Counted from the stretch's first letter, positions 32,082 to 42,574 are shown. The stretch: DNA of 64,000 bases from Shewanella sp. NIFS-20-20 (GCF_019209865.1 NZ_JAHUTT010000002.1:81276-145275); one strand, 5' to 3'. A program made the numbers and translations. The notes: a model not told the origin generated them from the letters alone.

Positions 32082-32963
32082 TTAAATCGCCGGCACTCTA
32101 AAGGGGGTACCTTCGAGCTCGAGCACCACATCCCTTGGGCGGATCTCAATGATCTTAAGCTTACCTTGAATACTGTCGCCTTCTTGCAATTCGACACCAT
32201 CGACGTTTAACCAGCGTTTTTCAGGGGAGCTAGCATACACATGCGCCACGATGGAAAACTCTGGTACTTGAACCTGCAAGGCATAGGGCAACTGGCCAAA
32301 TTTAGGAATATCAGTCGTGCTGTCAGTCGGTATCGGGTTGAGCGAACCTTGGCTGACCTCGTGGGTCACGGATTGTTCATATTCCACCTGTTTTAAGGCC
32401 GCTTCAAAAGCCGCTAATAAATCGCCAGACTGATCCGCCGTCGCAGTGGCGGCATCGGGAGTTGCCAGCGCGGCCTCAATCGTCCGTTGCTGGGCCGCTG
32501 TCAACTGGGTATTCCCAAGGATAAGCGGCGTTGCAGTATCATCAGCCTCAAGGGTATTGTCAGCGTTGCGGCCACTCTTTAGCGGTGCAGTAGCCTTAGC
32601 ATTGATTGAGCTATGTCCGGCCAATAACCTAGCGGGTTCCCCCCTCAGTTGCGCGCCGACATCGACGGCTTGGGCTTTAGGCAAGCTCACGCGCTCATAC
32701 AAGCGAATATCGGCCACCGGGGTCACGGCTGGTATGATTGGCGCCGAAGACGAGACGAGCTCACGCACCTTCGCAACCGGTTGCGGCCAAGAGTGCCAGA
32801 GGGCAAATGCGCCGGCACCAAGCGCCCCGCCGAGCACCATAGGTAAGATCAGCGATAGTGCATTAGAAGGGGCCATTGTCGGCTGAGTTCGTAAGTGCGC
32901 CGTCAGAGGATCTTGACTCGTCTGGCTTTTTTGGCGGATCACCGCATCCAGTAAAATTGACAT
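32082..32963 (-). CDS. gspB: GspB/ExeB-type secretin assembly protein
   Basis: Protein of 293 residues with a cytosolic N-terminus, one transmembrane helix (about 33-55, ALSLILPMVLGGALGAGAFALW), a long low-complexity periplasmic linker and a C-terminal GspB domain (KRWLNVDGVELQEGDSIQGKL to PFRVPAI). GspA/ExeA and GspB/ExeB form an inner-membrane complex that helps the type II secretin cross the peptidoglycan. Its start overlaps the exeA stop, so the two are translated together. Confidence 0.9.
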   Translation of the reverse strand: MSILLDAVIRQKSQTSQDPLTAHLRTQPTMAPSNALSLILPMVLGGALGAGAFALWHSWPQPVAKVRELVSSSAPIIPAVTPVADIRLYERVSLPKAQAVDVGAQLRGEPARLLAGHSSINAKATAPLKSGRNADNTLEADDTATPLILGNTQLTAAQQRTIEAALATPDAATATADQSGDLLAAFEAALKQVEYEQSVTHEVSQGSLNPIPTDSTTDIPKFGQLPYALQVQVPEFSIVAHVYASSPEKRWLNVDGVELQEGDSIQGKLKIIEIRPRDVVLELEGTPFRVPAI

Positions 32964-34579
32964 TACTGCGCCCCCATGTGCAATCTTGGCCCCGTGGCAT
33001 TTAGCAGCATATCAATTCGTCCTAAGGTATCTCGTCCAGCAATCCCGTCAGCTTGTAACCCTTGCTGTTGTTGAAAACGGGTCAGATCTCGCGTTAAGGG
33101 GTCATCAAACTGGATCACTGAACGCAATGCTCGGCCCTGCACCCGTGCCAAGGCATTTTCTAGCCACTGTACCCGCGCCCCAGCGACGCCAGGCCCAATG
33201 GCATCCAAACTGACACTCGGTTGATTGACCAGTAATTCAAAACTGCCACCAAAGTGGCTATCAAACCAATCGCGACTCACCCAAAACTGTTGTTCACCGA
33301 GTTGTAATAGCAGTTGGTTTTGTTCGACAGCGATTAATGTGGCATAAAATAGTTGGTTATTATCATCGAGCATATGTACCACGGCAGGGTAATCAAATTG
33401 CGCTAAGGTATGAAAGTTGCCTTGTAACTGTTTGCATTGTAACCCTTGCTCAAGTGCCGCTTGGCATGGACTCATCCCAATCATCGGATGCTTACCCCAT
33501 TGGCCTAACAACGCCGCAAAAGCATGCGCCTCGGTGGCTTGTACCAATGCTTGTTGCCATTGCTGTTGCCCGATGACCGCCTGATTAACCTGAGGGTCGG
33601 CTCGCAACACCGGATCTTCCTGCGCCATGAGCTCATGGGCTATTTCCGTGTCGTTGGCTGGAGAGACTGTCGCAGCAGGCATAAATTTGGTGAGCGCCAA
33701 AAACACTAAGAATGCCGAGACTAAGGTCACTAAAGACCAGCCAAGCCATGGCCGAGTGGCGGTAACCTCTGGTGCGTCACCACTGACTTCTAGCGCCGCC
33801 TTGGCCACGAGATCTTGGTCGATTTGTGCCCGGCCAGCAGCATACGCCGCCATCATGGCGCGATCGCAAATTAAATTAATCAGCCGGGGAATACCGCCAC
33901 TGAGCTGATGTAACTTAGCCAGTGCCTTGGGCGTAAATAAGGGTTGAAAGCGACCGGCAACCTCCAAACGGTGCTGGACGTAACGGGCCACTTCCTGTTG
34001 ATCCAATGGCATCAAGTGATAACGCGCGGTGATCCGCTGGGCAAGCTGACGTAATTCTTGTCGCTTCAGCAGTTGCTGCAATTCAGGTTGGCCTATCAAG
34101 ACAACTTGCAGTAATTTTTTGGTATCGGTTTCTAAATTGGTCAGTAGCCGCAGCTGCTCTAAAACACTGGCACGTAAATGCTGCGCCTCATCGATGATTA
34201 ATACCGTGTTTCGGCCTTGTTTATGATTGTTTAGCAAAAACTGACTAATTAAATCCGTCAGTTGTTTTAGGCTGGGTTGCGCTTGATAGCCGATATGCAG
34301 TTCGTCACAAATGGTGGCCAATAATTCCAACTCAGTCAGCGCCGGATTCAGGATAAAGGCCGTATCAGTGTTGTCTGGCAATTGTCCAAGCAGGCAGCGA
34401 GATACCGTGGTTTTACCGGTACCCACTTCACCTGTGAGCAACACAAAACCGCCACTGTCCCCTAATCCATAAGTCAAATGCACCAAGGCCTCACTGTGGC
34501 GCTCACTTAAAAATAAGTAGGCCGGATTTGGCGCAATTGAAAAAGGGGTATCCGTAAGCCCAAAAAACGCTTTATACAT
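32963..34579 (-). CDS. exeA: ExeA/GspA-type AAA ATPase with peptidoglycan-binding domain
   Basis: Inner-membrane ATPase of 538 residues. Walker A is GEVGTGKTT (residues 50-58), Walker B VLIIDEAQHL; a transmembrane helix lies near residue 280, and the periplasmic part ends in a PG_binding_1 domain (LTRDLTRFQQQQGLQADGIAGRDTLG). With GspB it remodels or positions peptidoglycan for the type II secretion secretin. First gene of a two-gene operon divergent from cca. Confidence 0.92.
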   Translation of the reverse strand: MYKAFFGLTDTPFSIAPNPAYLFLSERHSEALVHLTYGLGDSGGFVLLTGEVGTGKTTVSRCLLGQLPDNTDTAFILNPALTELELLATICDELHIGYQAQPSLKQLTDLISQFLLNNHKQGRNTVLIIDEAQHLRASVLEQLRLLTNLETDTKKLLQVVLIGQPELQQLLKRQELRQLAQRITARYHLMPLDQQEVARYVQHRLEVAGRFQPLFTPKALAKLHQLSGGIPRLINLICDRAMMAAYAAGRAQIDQDLVAKAALEVSGDAPEVTATRPWLGWSLVTLVSAFLVFLALTKFMPAATVSPANDTEIAHELMAQEDPVLRADPQVNQAVIGQQQWQQALVQATEAHAFAALLGQWGKHPMIGMSPCQAALEQGLQCKQLQGNFHTLAQFDYPAVVHMLDDNNQLFYATLIAVEQNQLLLQLGEQQFWVSRDWFDSHFGGSFELLVNQPSVSLDAIGPGVAGARVQWLENALARVQGRALRSVIQFDDPLTRDLTRFQQQQGLQADGIAGRDTLGRIDMLLNATGPRLHMGAQ

Positions 34580-34728
34580 ATACTGTCGATAACCAAGATG
34601 ATCAGAGTTAAACTGAGCCCAAGGTATAGCGAGACGCGTCGCTTGTCAAAAGTCAAACACCCGCCAGTTGCGCTTTAGCCCAACTTAACGGCATGTTATC
34701 CTTTCTAAAAATATTGATGGTGAAGCAA

Positions 34729-35955
34729 GTGGACATATATCTGGTAGGTGGTGCGGTACGTGACCGATTGTTAGGGCTAGCAGTCAAAGACAGAGACTAT
34801 CTGGTCGTGGGCGCGACGCCCGCGCAAATGCTCGCCTTGGACTATCGTCAAGTGGGAAAAGATTTTCCAGTGTTCTTACATCCCACCACCCAAGATGAAT
34901 ACGCCCTCGCTCGTATTGAACGCAAAGTCGGCGTGGGTTATTCAGGCTTTGAATGCGATGCCAGTGCCCATGTCACCCTCGAGCAAGATTTATTACGCCG
35001 CGACTTAACCATTAACGCGATTGCTGAAGACTGCCACGGTCAGTTACACGACCCATATCATGGCCTTGATGACATTCAATCCAAAACCTTACGGCATGTG
35101 TCTGCTGCATTTACAGAAGATCCGTTAAGAGTATTGCGGGTTGCTCGATTTGCAGCAAGGTTTGCCCCGCAAGGGTTTAGTATCGCCAGCTCAACCCTGG
35201 CATTAATGAGCGAAATAGCCGCCAGTGGTGAACTCAACAGCCTCAGCGCCGAACGGGTGGCCGTTGAAATCGAAAAAGCCCTCCAGACCCAAGCGCCGCA
35301 AATCTTCTTTGAGGTGCTTCATCGCTGCGGCGCGTTAAAGGTATTAATACCCGAACTCGACGCGTTATTTGGGGTGCCACAACCCCCACAACATCACCCG
35401 GAAATTGATACCGGTCTGCACAGCCTGCTCGTGCTTGAACAAGCCGCTTTACTCACCCAAGATCCCGCGCTGCGCTTTGCCGCCTTGGTGCACGATCTCG
35501 GCAAAGCACTGACTCCAGCACAACAATGGCCTAAGCACCATGGTCATGACAAATTAGGGCTCACGCCGGTTAAACAACTGTGCGAGCGCCTGCGTTTACC
35601 TAATCAATACAAAGAACTGGCCCTGATGGCGACCGAGTACCACCAATTGCTGCATACCGTCATGCAATTGCGGCCGGAAACCCTATTGAAGATATTTGAT
35701 AAAAACGATATGTGGCGTAAGCCTGAACGCTTGGAAGCCCTTATTGTTATCGGCATGGCCGACAGTCAAGGGCGCCACGGGTTCGAATCCGCCCCTTACC
35801 CACAAGGGCAATATTTACGAGATTGTTACCAAGCCGCGAGTGCCATCGAGGTGCAAAAGATTTTAGCCCAAGGCTATAAAGGTGCAGAAATTAAAACTAA
35901 ACTGACCGAGTTACGTCAAGCGAGCATCGCCAAGCTAAAAAATCCTCGCCCGTGA
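34729..35955 (+). CDS. cca: CCA tRNA nucleotidyltransferase
   Basis: Adds or repairs the 3' CCA of tRNA. The class II nucleotidyltransferase motif is YLVGGAVRDRLL, followed by VKDRDYLVVG (catalytic Asp pair), RRDLTINAIA and a C-terminal HD phosphohydrolase domain (ALVHDLGKA), as in E. coli. The GTG is preferred because DIYLVGG then lies at the N-terminus as in orthologues (408 residues, E. coli 412); in-frame ATGs at 34717 and 34693 are alternatives. Confidence 0.95.
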   Translation: MDIYLVGGAVRDRLLGLAVKDRDYLVVGATPAQMLALDYRQVGKDFPVFLHPTTQDEYALARIERKVGVGYSGFECDASAHVTLEQDLLRRDLTINAIAEDCHGQLHDPYHGLDDIQSKTLRHVSAAFTEDPLRVLRVARFAARFAPQGFSIASSTLALMSEIAASGELNSLSAERVAVEIEKALQTQAPQIFFEVLHRCGALKVLIPELDALFGVPQPPQHHPEIDTGLHSLLVLEQAALLTQDPALRFAALVHDLGKALTPAQQWPKHHGHDKLGLTPVKQLCERLRLPNQYKELALMATEYHQLLHTVMQLRPETLLKIFDKNDMWRKPERLEALIVIGMADSQGRHGFESAPYPQGQYLRDCYQAASAIEVQKILAQGYKGAEIKTKLTELRQASIAKLKNPRP

Positions 35956-36143
35956 ATGTACAAAACTCGAGCGAATGACTAAAATACAGGCACGATTGGT
36001 TACATTTGGATTAAGTTTGATTTAGCAAATCGGCTCGACACAGAATTTTCGTAGCAAAATAAAATAGCTATGACATAATTATGCCGTTGCTGTACTGTTA
36101 GCGACTGCGTAATTTTTTTAACCTAGATATAAAGGGATGATCC

Positions 36144-36410
36144 ATGAACAAGAAATTAATGATGATTGCCGGTGTTGCTATGACTGCTATGCTGGGTGGC
36201 TGTGCTAACACTACTGCTCTGGAAGAAAGTGTTGCCAACTTAGGTAACAAAGTTGACCAACTGTCTTCAGAAGTTAGCTCAATGAAAGCTGAGCAAGGTA
36301 AAGTTGCTGCTGACGCTCGCGCTGCTAAAAACGCTGCGATGGACGCTCAAGCTGAAGCTAAGCGTGCTAACGACCGTATCGATAACATGGCTTCTCAATA
36401 CAAGAAGTAA
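36144..36410 (+). CDS. lpp: Major outer membrane (Braun-type) lipoprotein
   Basis: Lipoprotein of 88 residues with a signal peptide ending in the lipobox LGGC (Cys20), then a continuous heptad-repeat helix rich in Ala, Asp and Lys, ending YKK. E. coli Lpp is 78 residues and ends YRK, where the terminal Lys is linked to peptidoglycan; the same linkage is expected here. AAAGGGATGATCC precedes the ATG. A 15-base-pair terminator follows directly, consistent with a highly expressed single gene. Confidence 0.9.
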   Translation: MNKKLMMIAGVAMTAMLGGCANTTALEESVANLGNKVDQLSSEVSSMKAEQGKVAADARAAKNAAMDAQAEAKRANDRIDNMASQYKK

Positions 36411-36416
36411 TGTTAT

Positions 36417-36456
36417 TCATTTCGGCAACACTGAGTGTTGCCGAAATGATTTTATT
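36417..36456 (+). terminator. Strong terminator of lpp
   Basis: Fifteen-base-pair perfect stem (TCATTTCGGCAACAC / GTGTTGCCGAAATGA) with loop TGA and a TTTTATTGTTT tail. Confidence 0.93.
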
Positions 36457-36483
36457 GTTTATTCCGCCCCGCCATCACGCCTT

Positions 36484-37317
36484 TTAGGCGCTCACTTTTT
36501 TCGCTATCACTAACCGATAATCAAACTCTAACCCACTAATTGCCTGATGGGCTATGGCTTGACGTTGCTTGTCATTGGCGCGCCATGCGTAAGGGGTCAT
36601 ATCCAACAAGGTTAGCGCTTGCTCACCACTCACATCGGCTTGCCATTGAATAGCCTCAGAGGCCAATACTGTCAGTGATGCCGGCAAATCTAAGCTGAAC
36701 TCTTTGGCGACTAAGTTGGGGTATAACTGCTCCCGAATTTGCCATAGATGCCGTGGACCCACCACCACCATTAATGCGATACCATCTTGCTTTAACACCC
36801 GCAAGAACTCTTTACCTTTTAGCGGCTTGTCTATTAAGGTCAGTAAATCAAACGCCTCATCGGCATAAGGTAAGCGCTTGGTAGAGCTTTGACATAGGCT
36901 GATGTCACTTAGGTTTTTAGCCGCAACAAACAGCGCATTTTCGGCCTCACTAAACCCATGTGGCTGCAGGGTTAAGCCGCTATCTTTGAGGCTATCGACG
37001 ATGGCTCCCAAATAAAAACCATCACCGCACTCATAATCGAGCCACTGATAGGTATGATCTTTGCTGAAATGGGCCGTCACCAATGGCTTTATCTGCGTCA
37101 CTATCGGGGTCAACATCCCACTGGCGAGTAAGAACATCCTCGAGCGCATCTGTGCTCGGCTTAAGCTGGTGCCTTTCTCTTTTTTTGACTTAGCAAACAC
37201 CCAATAGCCGGCCTCGTTATAGGCAAACTTGTGGTGCTGGCCACAATGTAAGTCGCGGGTGGTTAAATAGGGCTTGAGCGGTTGCTGACAGATAGGGCAT
37301 TGAAAAACTGATGTCAT
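36484..37317 (-). CDS. rlmA: 23S rRNA (guanine-N1) methyltransferase RlmA-like
   Basis: Protein of 277 residues matching RlmA, which methylates G745 of 23S rRNA. The N-terminal zinc finger is visible (CPICQQPL and LHCGQHHKFAYNEAGYW), as are GPRHLWQIREQLYPNL and LLDMTPYAWRA, both shared with E. coli RlmA. The usual SAM motif I (LDIGCGEGYY) reads LDYECGDGFYLG, so the first glycine is replaced. Shewanella orthologues may share this. Its ATG follows uppP's neighbour region; transcribed as a separate unit convergent with lpp. Confidence 0.8.
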   Translation of the reverse strand: MTSVFQCPICQQPLKPYLTTRDLHCGQHHKFAYNEAGYWVFAKSKKEKGTSLSRAQMRSRMFLLASGMLTPIVTQIKPLVTAHFSKDHTYQWLDYECGDGFYLGAIVDSLKDSGLTLQPHGFSEAENALFVAAKNLSDISLCQSSTKRLPYADEAFDLLTLIDKPLKGKEFLRVLKQDGIALMVVVGPRHLWQIREQLYPNLVAKEFSLDLPASLTVLASEAIQWQADVSGEQALTLLDMTPYAWRANDKQRQAIAHQAISGLEFDYRLVIAKKVSA

Positions 37318-37385
37318 AATGGTGTCCTGAAAAACATCACCCAGGCTAAGCCTGGGTGAGAATAAGTAAGCCGACTCAATTGAGC

Positions 37386-38186
37386 TTAGAGGAAAATAAA
37401 GCCGCAGAGGAAAATACCTAACGCCAATCGATAAATCACGAAAGGAGTCATACCCATCTTGCTAATAATCTTCAAGAAATAATGTATACAGGCGTAGGCG
37501 GCAAAAAATGACACCAGCACCCCCAAGGATAAAGCTTGCCAATCTATGGCGTGGCCTTCAGTGACAATATCCTTGCCCATCAGCATCGCGGCGCCCAAGA
37601 TCACTGGGATTGACATTAAAAATGAAAAACGTGCTGCCGCTTCACGATTTAACCCCAGCAATAAGGCTGCTGTCATGGTGATACCACTGCGCGAGGTGCC
37701 GGGGATCAACGCTAACGCTTGAGCAAAACCTATGAGCAGCGCCTTGCGCCAGCCGGTTTGATACTCGGTTAATTCATTGCGAGCCAGCTTATCACCCAGC
37801 CACAACAGTAAGCCAAATATCACGGTTGTAATCGCAATCACGCCAGGGCCACGTAAATACGCTTCAACCCAATCTTTGGCCATAAAGCCAATCACCACTG
37901 CCGGCAGAGTCGCTAAAATAATCCACCACGCCAACTTACTGTCATCGCTATGTTGACCTTTGACTATGCTGGCGACCCAAGCCACAAACATCTGGCCAAT
38001 TTCCGCGCGAAAATACAGCACCACCGCCAATAAGGAGCCAATATGCACTGCCACATCAAACGATAAGCCTTGATCTTGCCAGCCAAATAATTGCGCAGGC
38101 AGAATTAAATGCGCACTACTGGAAATAGGTAAAAACTCAGTTAAGCCTTGAATTAAGGCCAAAATAATAACTTGTACTGTATCCAC
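37386..38186 (-). CDS. uppP: Undecaprenyl-diphosphatase
   Basis: BacA/UppP, 266 residues, about eight transmembrane helices; recycles undecaprenyl pyrophosphate to the monophosphate carrier for wall and surface polysaccharide synthesis and gives bacitracin tolerance. Signature blocks [13 protein letters not shown] and [17 protein letters not shown] are complete. It follows folK by nine bases in a folB-folK-uppP string. Confidence 0.97.
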   Translation of the reverse strand: MDTVQVIILALIQGLTEFLPISSSAHLILPAQLFGWQDQGLSFDVAVHIGSLLAVVLYFRAEIGQMFVAWVASIVKGQHSDDSKLAWWIILATLPAVVIGFMAKDWVEAYLRGPGVIAITTVIFGLLLWLGDKLARNELTEYQTGWRKALLIGFAQALALIPGTSRSGITMTAALLLGLNREAAARFSFLMSIPVILGAAMLMGKDIVTEGHAIDWQALSLGVLVSFFAAYACIHYFLKIISKMGMTPFVIYRLALGIFLCGFIFL

Positions 38187-38195
38187 AAAAAATCC

Positions 38196-38696
38196 TTAAT
38201 GCGCTGTATGCGGCGGCCAATCGAGTTCAACGGTCCACAGCCGTTGTGGTTTATTATAGGCATGCCATAGCGACTGATAATCCGTCCCTAAGATTGGATG
38301 AATTCGAGTCGGTGCTATCTCTGCCAACGGTTGCAGCACAAAGGCATTTTCGGTTATCTCAGCCCGAGGTAACTCCACCGGATCTTGGCAAACCAAATCA
38401 TCATAGAGTAGTAAATCTATGTCTAACGTACGAGAGCTGAATTTCTGGGAAGTCGCTAAGCGACCATGGGCGCGTTCAATCGTTTTAAATAAACTCACCA
38501 CCTCAGCAATTGGCAGTGACGTTTCAGCGCCGACCACCATATTAAGGAAGTTGCCACCATCAAACCCCACAGCTTCACTTTCATACACTGAGGATAATGT
38601 CAGTGCGCCAAACGCTTGAGCAAGCTCATTTAGGCCTTGCCACAAATAATGCTCAGGCTGGATATTGCTGCCCAAACTAATAAAAATACTCGCCAT
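38196..38696 (-). CDS. folK: 2-amino-4-hydroxy-6-hydroxymethyldihydropteridine pyrophosphokinase
   Basis: Folate synthesis enzyme of 166 residues, transferring pyrophosphate from ATP to hydroxymethyldihydropterin. SLGSNIQPEHYL, the FLN motif and SRTLDIDLLLYDD (substrate and metal-binding Asp pair) are visible. It lies 24 bases after folB and before uppP. Confidence 0.95.
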   Translation of the reverse strand: MASIFISLGSNIQPEHYLWQGLNELAQAFGALTLSSVYESEAVGFDGGNFLNMVVGAETSLPIAEVVSLFKTIERAHGRLATSQKFSSRTLDIDLLLYDDLVCQDPVELPRAEITENAFVLQPLAEIAPTRIHPILGTDYQSLWHAYNKPQRLWTVELDWPPHTAH

Positions 38697-38720
38697 GTGA
38701 TTACCGCAATTGCTCCAAGA

Positions 38721-39074
38721 TTAATCATGCCCGCGTATAATTTCTACGCCAACGGCTCGCGCATGAGGCACGGCCCCAGGCTTCATTACTGTTACTTTTA
38801 CCCACAACACGCCAAATTCTTGCATCACACAGGTCGCAACGCGCTCAGCCACGGTTTCGATTAGCTCGATCGGCTCTGCGGTAATCAGTTCAATCAATCG
38901 CTTACTAACGGTCTCATAACACAAGGCCTGTTGATAGTCATCGTTATGGGCCGCGGCGCGGTTGTCCCAAGCCATGTCCAAATCCAGATATAAGCTTTGA
39001 TGCAGCTTTTTTTCCCACTCATAAACACCGATAATCGTATCGATTTTGAGCTCACGAATTAACACCTTGTCCAT
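38721..39074 (-). CDS. folB: Dihydroneopterin aldolase
   Basis: Converts dihydroneopterin to 6-hydroxymethyldihydropterin and glycolaldehyde. The 117-residue protein contains IGVYEWEK, the catalytic ETVAE region and VKPGAV-like VMKPGAVPHAR. The ATG at 39074 is chosen over an upstream in-frame codon at 39170 because a GGAGGGTGCG ribosome-binding site precedes it and the family begins with MDKVLI-type sequence. First gene of folB-folK-uppP, divergent from plsY. Confidence 0.94.
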   Translation of the reverse strand: MDKVLIRELKIDTIIGVYEWEKKLHQSLYLDLDMAWDNRAAAHNDDYQQALCYETVSKRLIELITAEPIELIETVAERVATCVMQEFGVLWVKVTVMKPGAVPHARAVGVEIIRGHD

Positions 39075-39337
39075 CGCACCCTCCGCTGGGTTGAGGTCTG
39101 ATAAGTATTTGCAGCTAAACAGGCTATGATAAGCGACATGATAATGGCACTGGCCGATAGACTCGAGCATTAGCCTGCAAACTCAGTCACAAATGCTAAT
39201 AAATCTTGTCAAATAATGACTTTCGATTAGCCAATTTACCAAGTAGGATAGCAAACGGATTTACCCGTTATGTTTGCTGGTCTTAGGAACTTGGGTAAGG
39301 TGGCAGATCATACCCCAAGCGCGCAAAGGAAACCAAT

Positions 39338-39964
39338 GTGAACGACACGCTTCTCATTATATTAATGATTATCTCCGCATACTTGGCCGGTTCGGTGTCG
39401 AGTGCGGTCTTAGTGTGTCGATTACGTGGCTTGCCAGACCCTCGCACGCAAGGCTCAGGTAACCCTGGCGCCACCAATGTATTGAGAATTGGCGGCGGGA
39501 GTGCCGCAGCCATGGTGCTGTTTTTCGATATGCTAAAAGGGGCTGCGCCCGCGTACATTGCCTACTTATTGGGGATCAGTGGCGTGTGGTTAGGGGCGAT
39601 TGCTATTGCAGCCTGCCTAGGCCACATCTACCCTATTTTCTTCCATTTCCAAGGCGGTAAGGGCGTTGCGACCGCATTTGGTGCCATGGCCCCCATTGGC
39701 GATGATTTGGCATTAGCCTTGATGGGCAGCTGGCTTGCGCTAGTAATTATTACGCGCTACTCATCTCTGGCCGCCATTTTGACCGCCTTACTCGCGCCGG
39801 TATACACCTATTATCTCGACGACAGATTCACCCTGCCGGTGGCCATGCTGAGCACCTTAATTGTGATCCGCCACCGCGCTAATATTCAGCGCTTGTGCCA
39901 AGGGCAAGAGCCTAGGTTTAATCTTAAAGCTAAGCTCAAGTCCAAAAAAAACCGCAGCAATTAA
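39338..39964 (+). CDS. plsY: Acyl-phosphate glycerol-3-phosphate acyltransferase
   Basis: Membrane acyltransferase of 208 residues that makes lysophosphatidic acid from acyl-phosphate. The three conserved loops are visible: [29 protein letters not shown] and the C-terminal [10 protein letters not shown]. Five transmembrane segments are predicted. GTG start. The stop overlaps the convergent membrane protein gene by four bases. Confidence 0.96.
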   Translation: MNDTLLIILMIISAYLAGSVSSAVLVCRLRGLPDPRTQGSGNPGATNVLRIGGGSAAAMVLFFDMLKGAAPAYIAYLLGISGVWLGAIAIAACLGHIYPIFFHFQGGKGVATAFGAMAPIGDDLALALMGSWLALVIITRYSSLAAILTALLAPVYTYYLDDRFTLPVAMLSTLIVIRHRANIQRLCQGQEPRFNLKAKLKSKKNRSN

Positions 39965-41055
39965 ACCGCCGCGACGCCTAGCCATTGATAATGATGGTTG
40001 GGTTTTTGGTGGATCACCCCTTGCGCCAACATCTCTTTAAACAGCTCATCCACTGCCTCAACCTTAAGATTAAAGCGTTTAGCCACCGCCTTTTTTGAAC
40101 AATTAAGCTCACCTTGATCTAACAGCTGACACACCTGCTCAAACACACTTAACGGCTCGGCCTCCTCGAGCACCGTTTCCTCTAAATTCAGTCGCAAAGG
40201 CAATTCAATGTCCCGGTTTGAGCTTGGGGATATCATGGGTCGATAGTGCTGATAATAATGGCGAAAACGTAACTCCTCGCCAATCACGCTAACAAAGAAG
40301 GCCGCAAATAAGTCCAATAACACCGACAAAAAGACCACCAAGCCCAGTTGCGCATTACCGCTACTGATCCCAAGCGCGGCCGCCAGCGATTCGATTAAGC
40401 CAATGATAGATCCTTGCGACGCCACAGGTAAGGAATCACGCTCGAGCGCCAAGGCTTGTTGTTGGCGTCGTAATTCGCTGTTTTGCTTCTGGATTTGACG
40501 AACACCAGTGGCAATTCGCTCCATCTCAATGTATTTTTGCGCCGCCTCATTGTTTAACGCTATTTGCGCATCAATCGCCGCAATTTGCGCGTTATAACTG
40601 TCGATTTTACTCGAGGCTTGATGCACATGCGCCGCCGCTTGGTTGGTCGCCGCATTAATGCCGCCAATGCTGCCGCCAATAGAAATCAACGCCAACACGC
40701 CGTAGAACACTAACGAGATCAGGGCTCCGGGGTAATTTCGATGGGCGCGCCGCTCGCCGAACTCGTACCAAGCATAAAACTTACCGAGTTCAAATATCAC
40801 TGCTAACGATCCAAACAACCACTGCATCATAGGGTTGTCATCGATAGACAAAAACAACAAGAGCGAAAAGATGATGGACGCGAAGATCGAGGCGCCGCTT
40901 AATAATCCAACTAAGGTGAGCGCGAAAGGCCCCTTGGGATAGCGCAATTCAACGGAGGCGTGATAGAGCATGACATAACCGACAAAATAACAAAGGTCGG
41001 CAGCATACCCCAAAGCCAGCGGAATGTGGCTTTGAAAAGTATTTTTAAGGTTCAA
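39961..41055 (-). CDS. Multipass membrane protein with coiled coil and C-terminal winged helix
   Basis: Unrecognised protein of 364 residues. Four hydrophobic helices occupy residues about 10-135, then a charged coiled coil (about 150-205, with repeated Gln/Ala/Glu), a further hydrophobic pair (about 215-255) and a cytosolic C-terminal region whose last 65 residues ([24 protein letters not shown] onward) look like a winged helix. The ancestry may be a phage or plasmid-derived membrane protein, but it sits in core genome between plsY and tsaD. No function assigned. Confidence 0.6.
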   Translation of the reverse strand: MNLKNTFQSHIPLALGYAADLCYFVGYVMLYHASVELRYPKGPFALTLVGLLSGASIFASIIFSLLLFLSIDDNPMMQWLFGSLAVIFELGKFYAWYEFGERRAHRNYPGALISLVFYGVLALISIGGSIGGINAATNQAAAHVHQASSKIDSYNAQIAAIDAQIALNNEAAQKYIEMERIATGVRQIQKQNSELRRQQQALALERDSLPVASQGSIIGLIESLAAALGISSGNAQLGLVVFLSVLLDLFAAFFVSVIGEELRFRHYYQHYRPMISPSSNRDIELPLRLNLEETVLEEAEPLSVFEQVCQLLDQGELNCSKKAVAKRFNLKVEAVDELFKEMLAQGVIHQKPNHHYQWLGVAAV

Positions 41056-41105
41056 TCGGCTGCAAAAACATCAATTTACAGCCGATTGATAACATCCAAG
41101 TGCGA

Positions 41106-42119
41106 TTAAACCGCAGCCAGCGTATCTAATGGCCAGCGCGGTTGGCCTTTCACTGCAAGCGATTCGGTTTCACCCGCGCGTAAACGCTGAATACCAGCAT
41201 AAGCGATCATGGCCCCATTATCGGTACAAAACTCGCCGCGAGGATAAAACACTTGGCCACCAATGGATGACATCATGTCAGCTAGCGACTGTTGCAAGCG
41301 TAAGTTAGCGCTCACACCGCCGGCGATCACTAACCGCTTATACCCCGTTTGCACCAAGGCGCGACGACATTTAATCGCTAGAGTATCAACGACAGCTTCT
41401 TCAAAGGCTAAGGCAATATTGGCCCGGGTCTGCTCATCATCAGGTTCTTTGGCAATGGTGTTGGCCGTAAAGGTTTTCAAGCCCGAAAAGCTCATATCCA
41501 GTCCGGGTCTATCGGTCATGGGCCTTGGAAACTTATAATGTCCGCTCTCACCTTTGGCCGCTAACTTAGCCAACCTTGGACCACCGGGGTAATCGAGCCC
41601 CATTAACTTGGCCGTTTTATCAAAGGCTTCACCGGCGGCATCATCAATGGACTCACCCATCACCTGATATTGACCAATGCCTTTAACATCGACCAACATC
41701 GAATGACCGCCCGACACCAGTAAGGCAATAAAAGGAAACTCAGGGGCGTTATCTTCTAGCATGGGCGCAAGAAGATGGCCTTCCATATGATGAACCCCAA
41801 CGGCAGGCACCTGCCAAGCGTATGCCAATGAGCGGCCAACACAAGCACCAACCAATAAGGCGCCAATCAGACCCGGCCCCTTAGTATAAGCAACCCCATC
41901 AATGGAGTCTGGGCTGATATTGGCGGCGGCCATGGCTTCGCGGATCAAAGGAATGATCTTGCGGACATGATCTCTCGAGGCAAGTTCAGGCACCACACCG
42001 CCGTAATCGGCATGCAATTTTACCTGGCTATACAAGGTGTGCGCCATTAGCCCCTGTTCATCGTCATAAATGGCGATACCCGTTTCATCACAAGATGTTT
42101 CTATACCTAAAACCCGCAT
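41106..42119 (-). CDS. tsaD: tRNA N6-threonylcarbamoyladenosine transferase TsaD
   Basis: Catalytic subunit that transfers threonylcarbamoyl to A37 of ANN-decoding tRNAs, together with TsaB, TsaE and TsaC. The metal-binding HMEGH, the [11 protein letters not shown] start, and [14 protein letters not shown] and GGVSANLRL blocks are intact over 337 residues (E. coli 337). Divergent from rpsU, the classic arrangement in gammaproteobacteria. Confidence 0.98.
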   Translation of the reverse strand: MRVLGIETSCDETGIAIYDDEQGLMAHTLYSQVKLHADYGGVVPELASRDHVRKIIPLIREAMAAANISPDSIDGVAYTKGPGLIGALLVGACVGRSLAYAWQVPAVGVHHMEGHLLAPMLEDNAPEFPFIALLVSGGHSMLVDVKGIGQYQVMGESIDDAAGEAFDKTAKLMGLDYPGGPRLAKLAAKGESGHYKFPRPMTDRPGLDMSFSGLKTFTANTIAKEPDDEQTRANIALAFEEAVVDTLAIKCRRALVQTGYKRLVIAGGVSANLRLQQSLADMMSSIGGQVFYPRGEFCTDNGAMIAYAGIQRLRAGETESLAVKGQPRWPLDTLAAV

Positions 42120-42351
42120 CGTCTCTCACTGGCTAACAATTTAATGCGGCAATTCTAGCTTGCCTCGGCCTTTTACTCCAGCCTAACCCAACGCTAACTT
42201 GCATGGATTATTTAGAAAAGCAGGGGTTTACTTTTGTTGATGATTCAGTATAAAATTTCGCACCATTTTTAAATCCCTTGGCCAAGGAGCGTAAGCAGCG
42301 GTGCTTGCGATAACCAGCCAATACAAATTTACACCTAAGGGGTGATGGCGT

Positions 42352-42567
42352 ATGCCAATTATTAAAGTACGTGAAAATGAACCATTCGACGTAGCTCTGC
42401 GTCGTTTTAAGCGCTCTTGTGAAAAAGCTGGTATTCTGGCTGACGTTCGTGCTCGTGAATTCTACGAGAAACCAACTACTGCACGTAAGCGCGCTAAAGC
42501 TGCTGCAGTAAAGCGTCTTGCTAAGAAGCTTTCTCGCGAAAACGCTCGTCGCGTACGTTTATATTAA
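42352..42567 (+). CDS. rpsU: 30S ribosomal protein S21
   Basis: 71-residue basic protein essentially identical to E. coli S21 ([21 protein letters not shown]). It is needed for initiation on natural mRNAs. It is the first gene of the macromolecular synthesis operon, followed by yqeY, dnaG and rpoD. A GGGGTGATGG region precedes the ATG. Confidence 0.99.
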   Translation: MPIIKVRENEPFDVALRRFKRSCEKAGILADVRAREFYEKPTTARKRAKAAAVKRLAKKLSRENARRVRLY

Positions 42568-42574
42568 TCTCATT

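Noticed and set aside
32446..32886. 146-codon frame antisense to gspB
   Set aside because: Shadow of the low-complexity GspB linker; no homology pattern.
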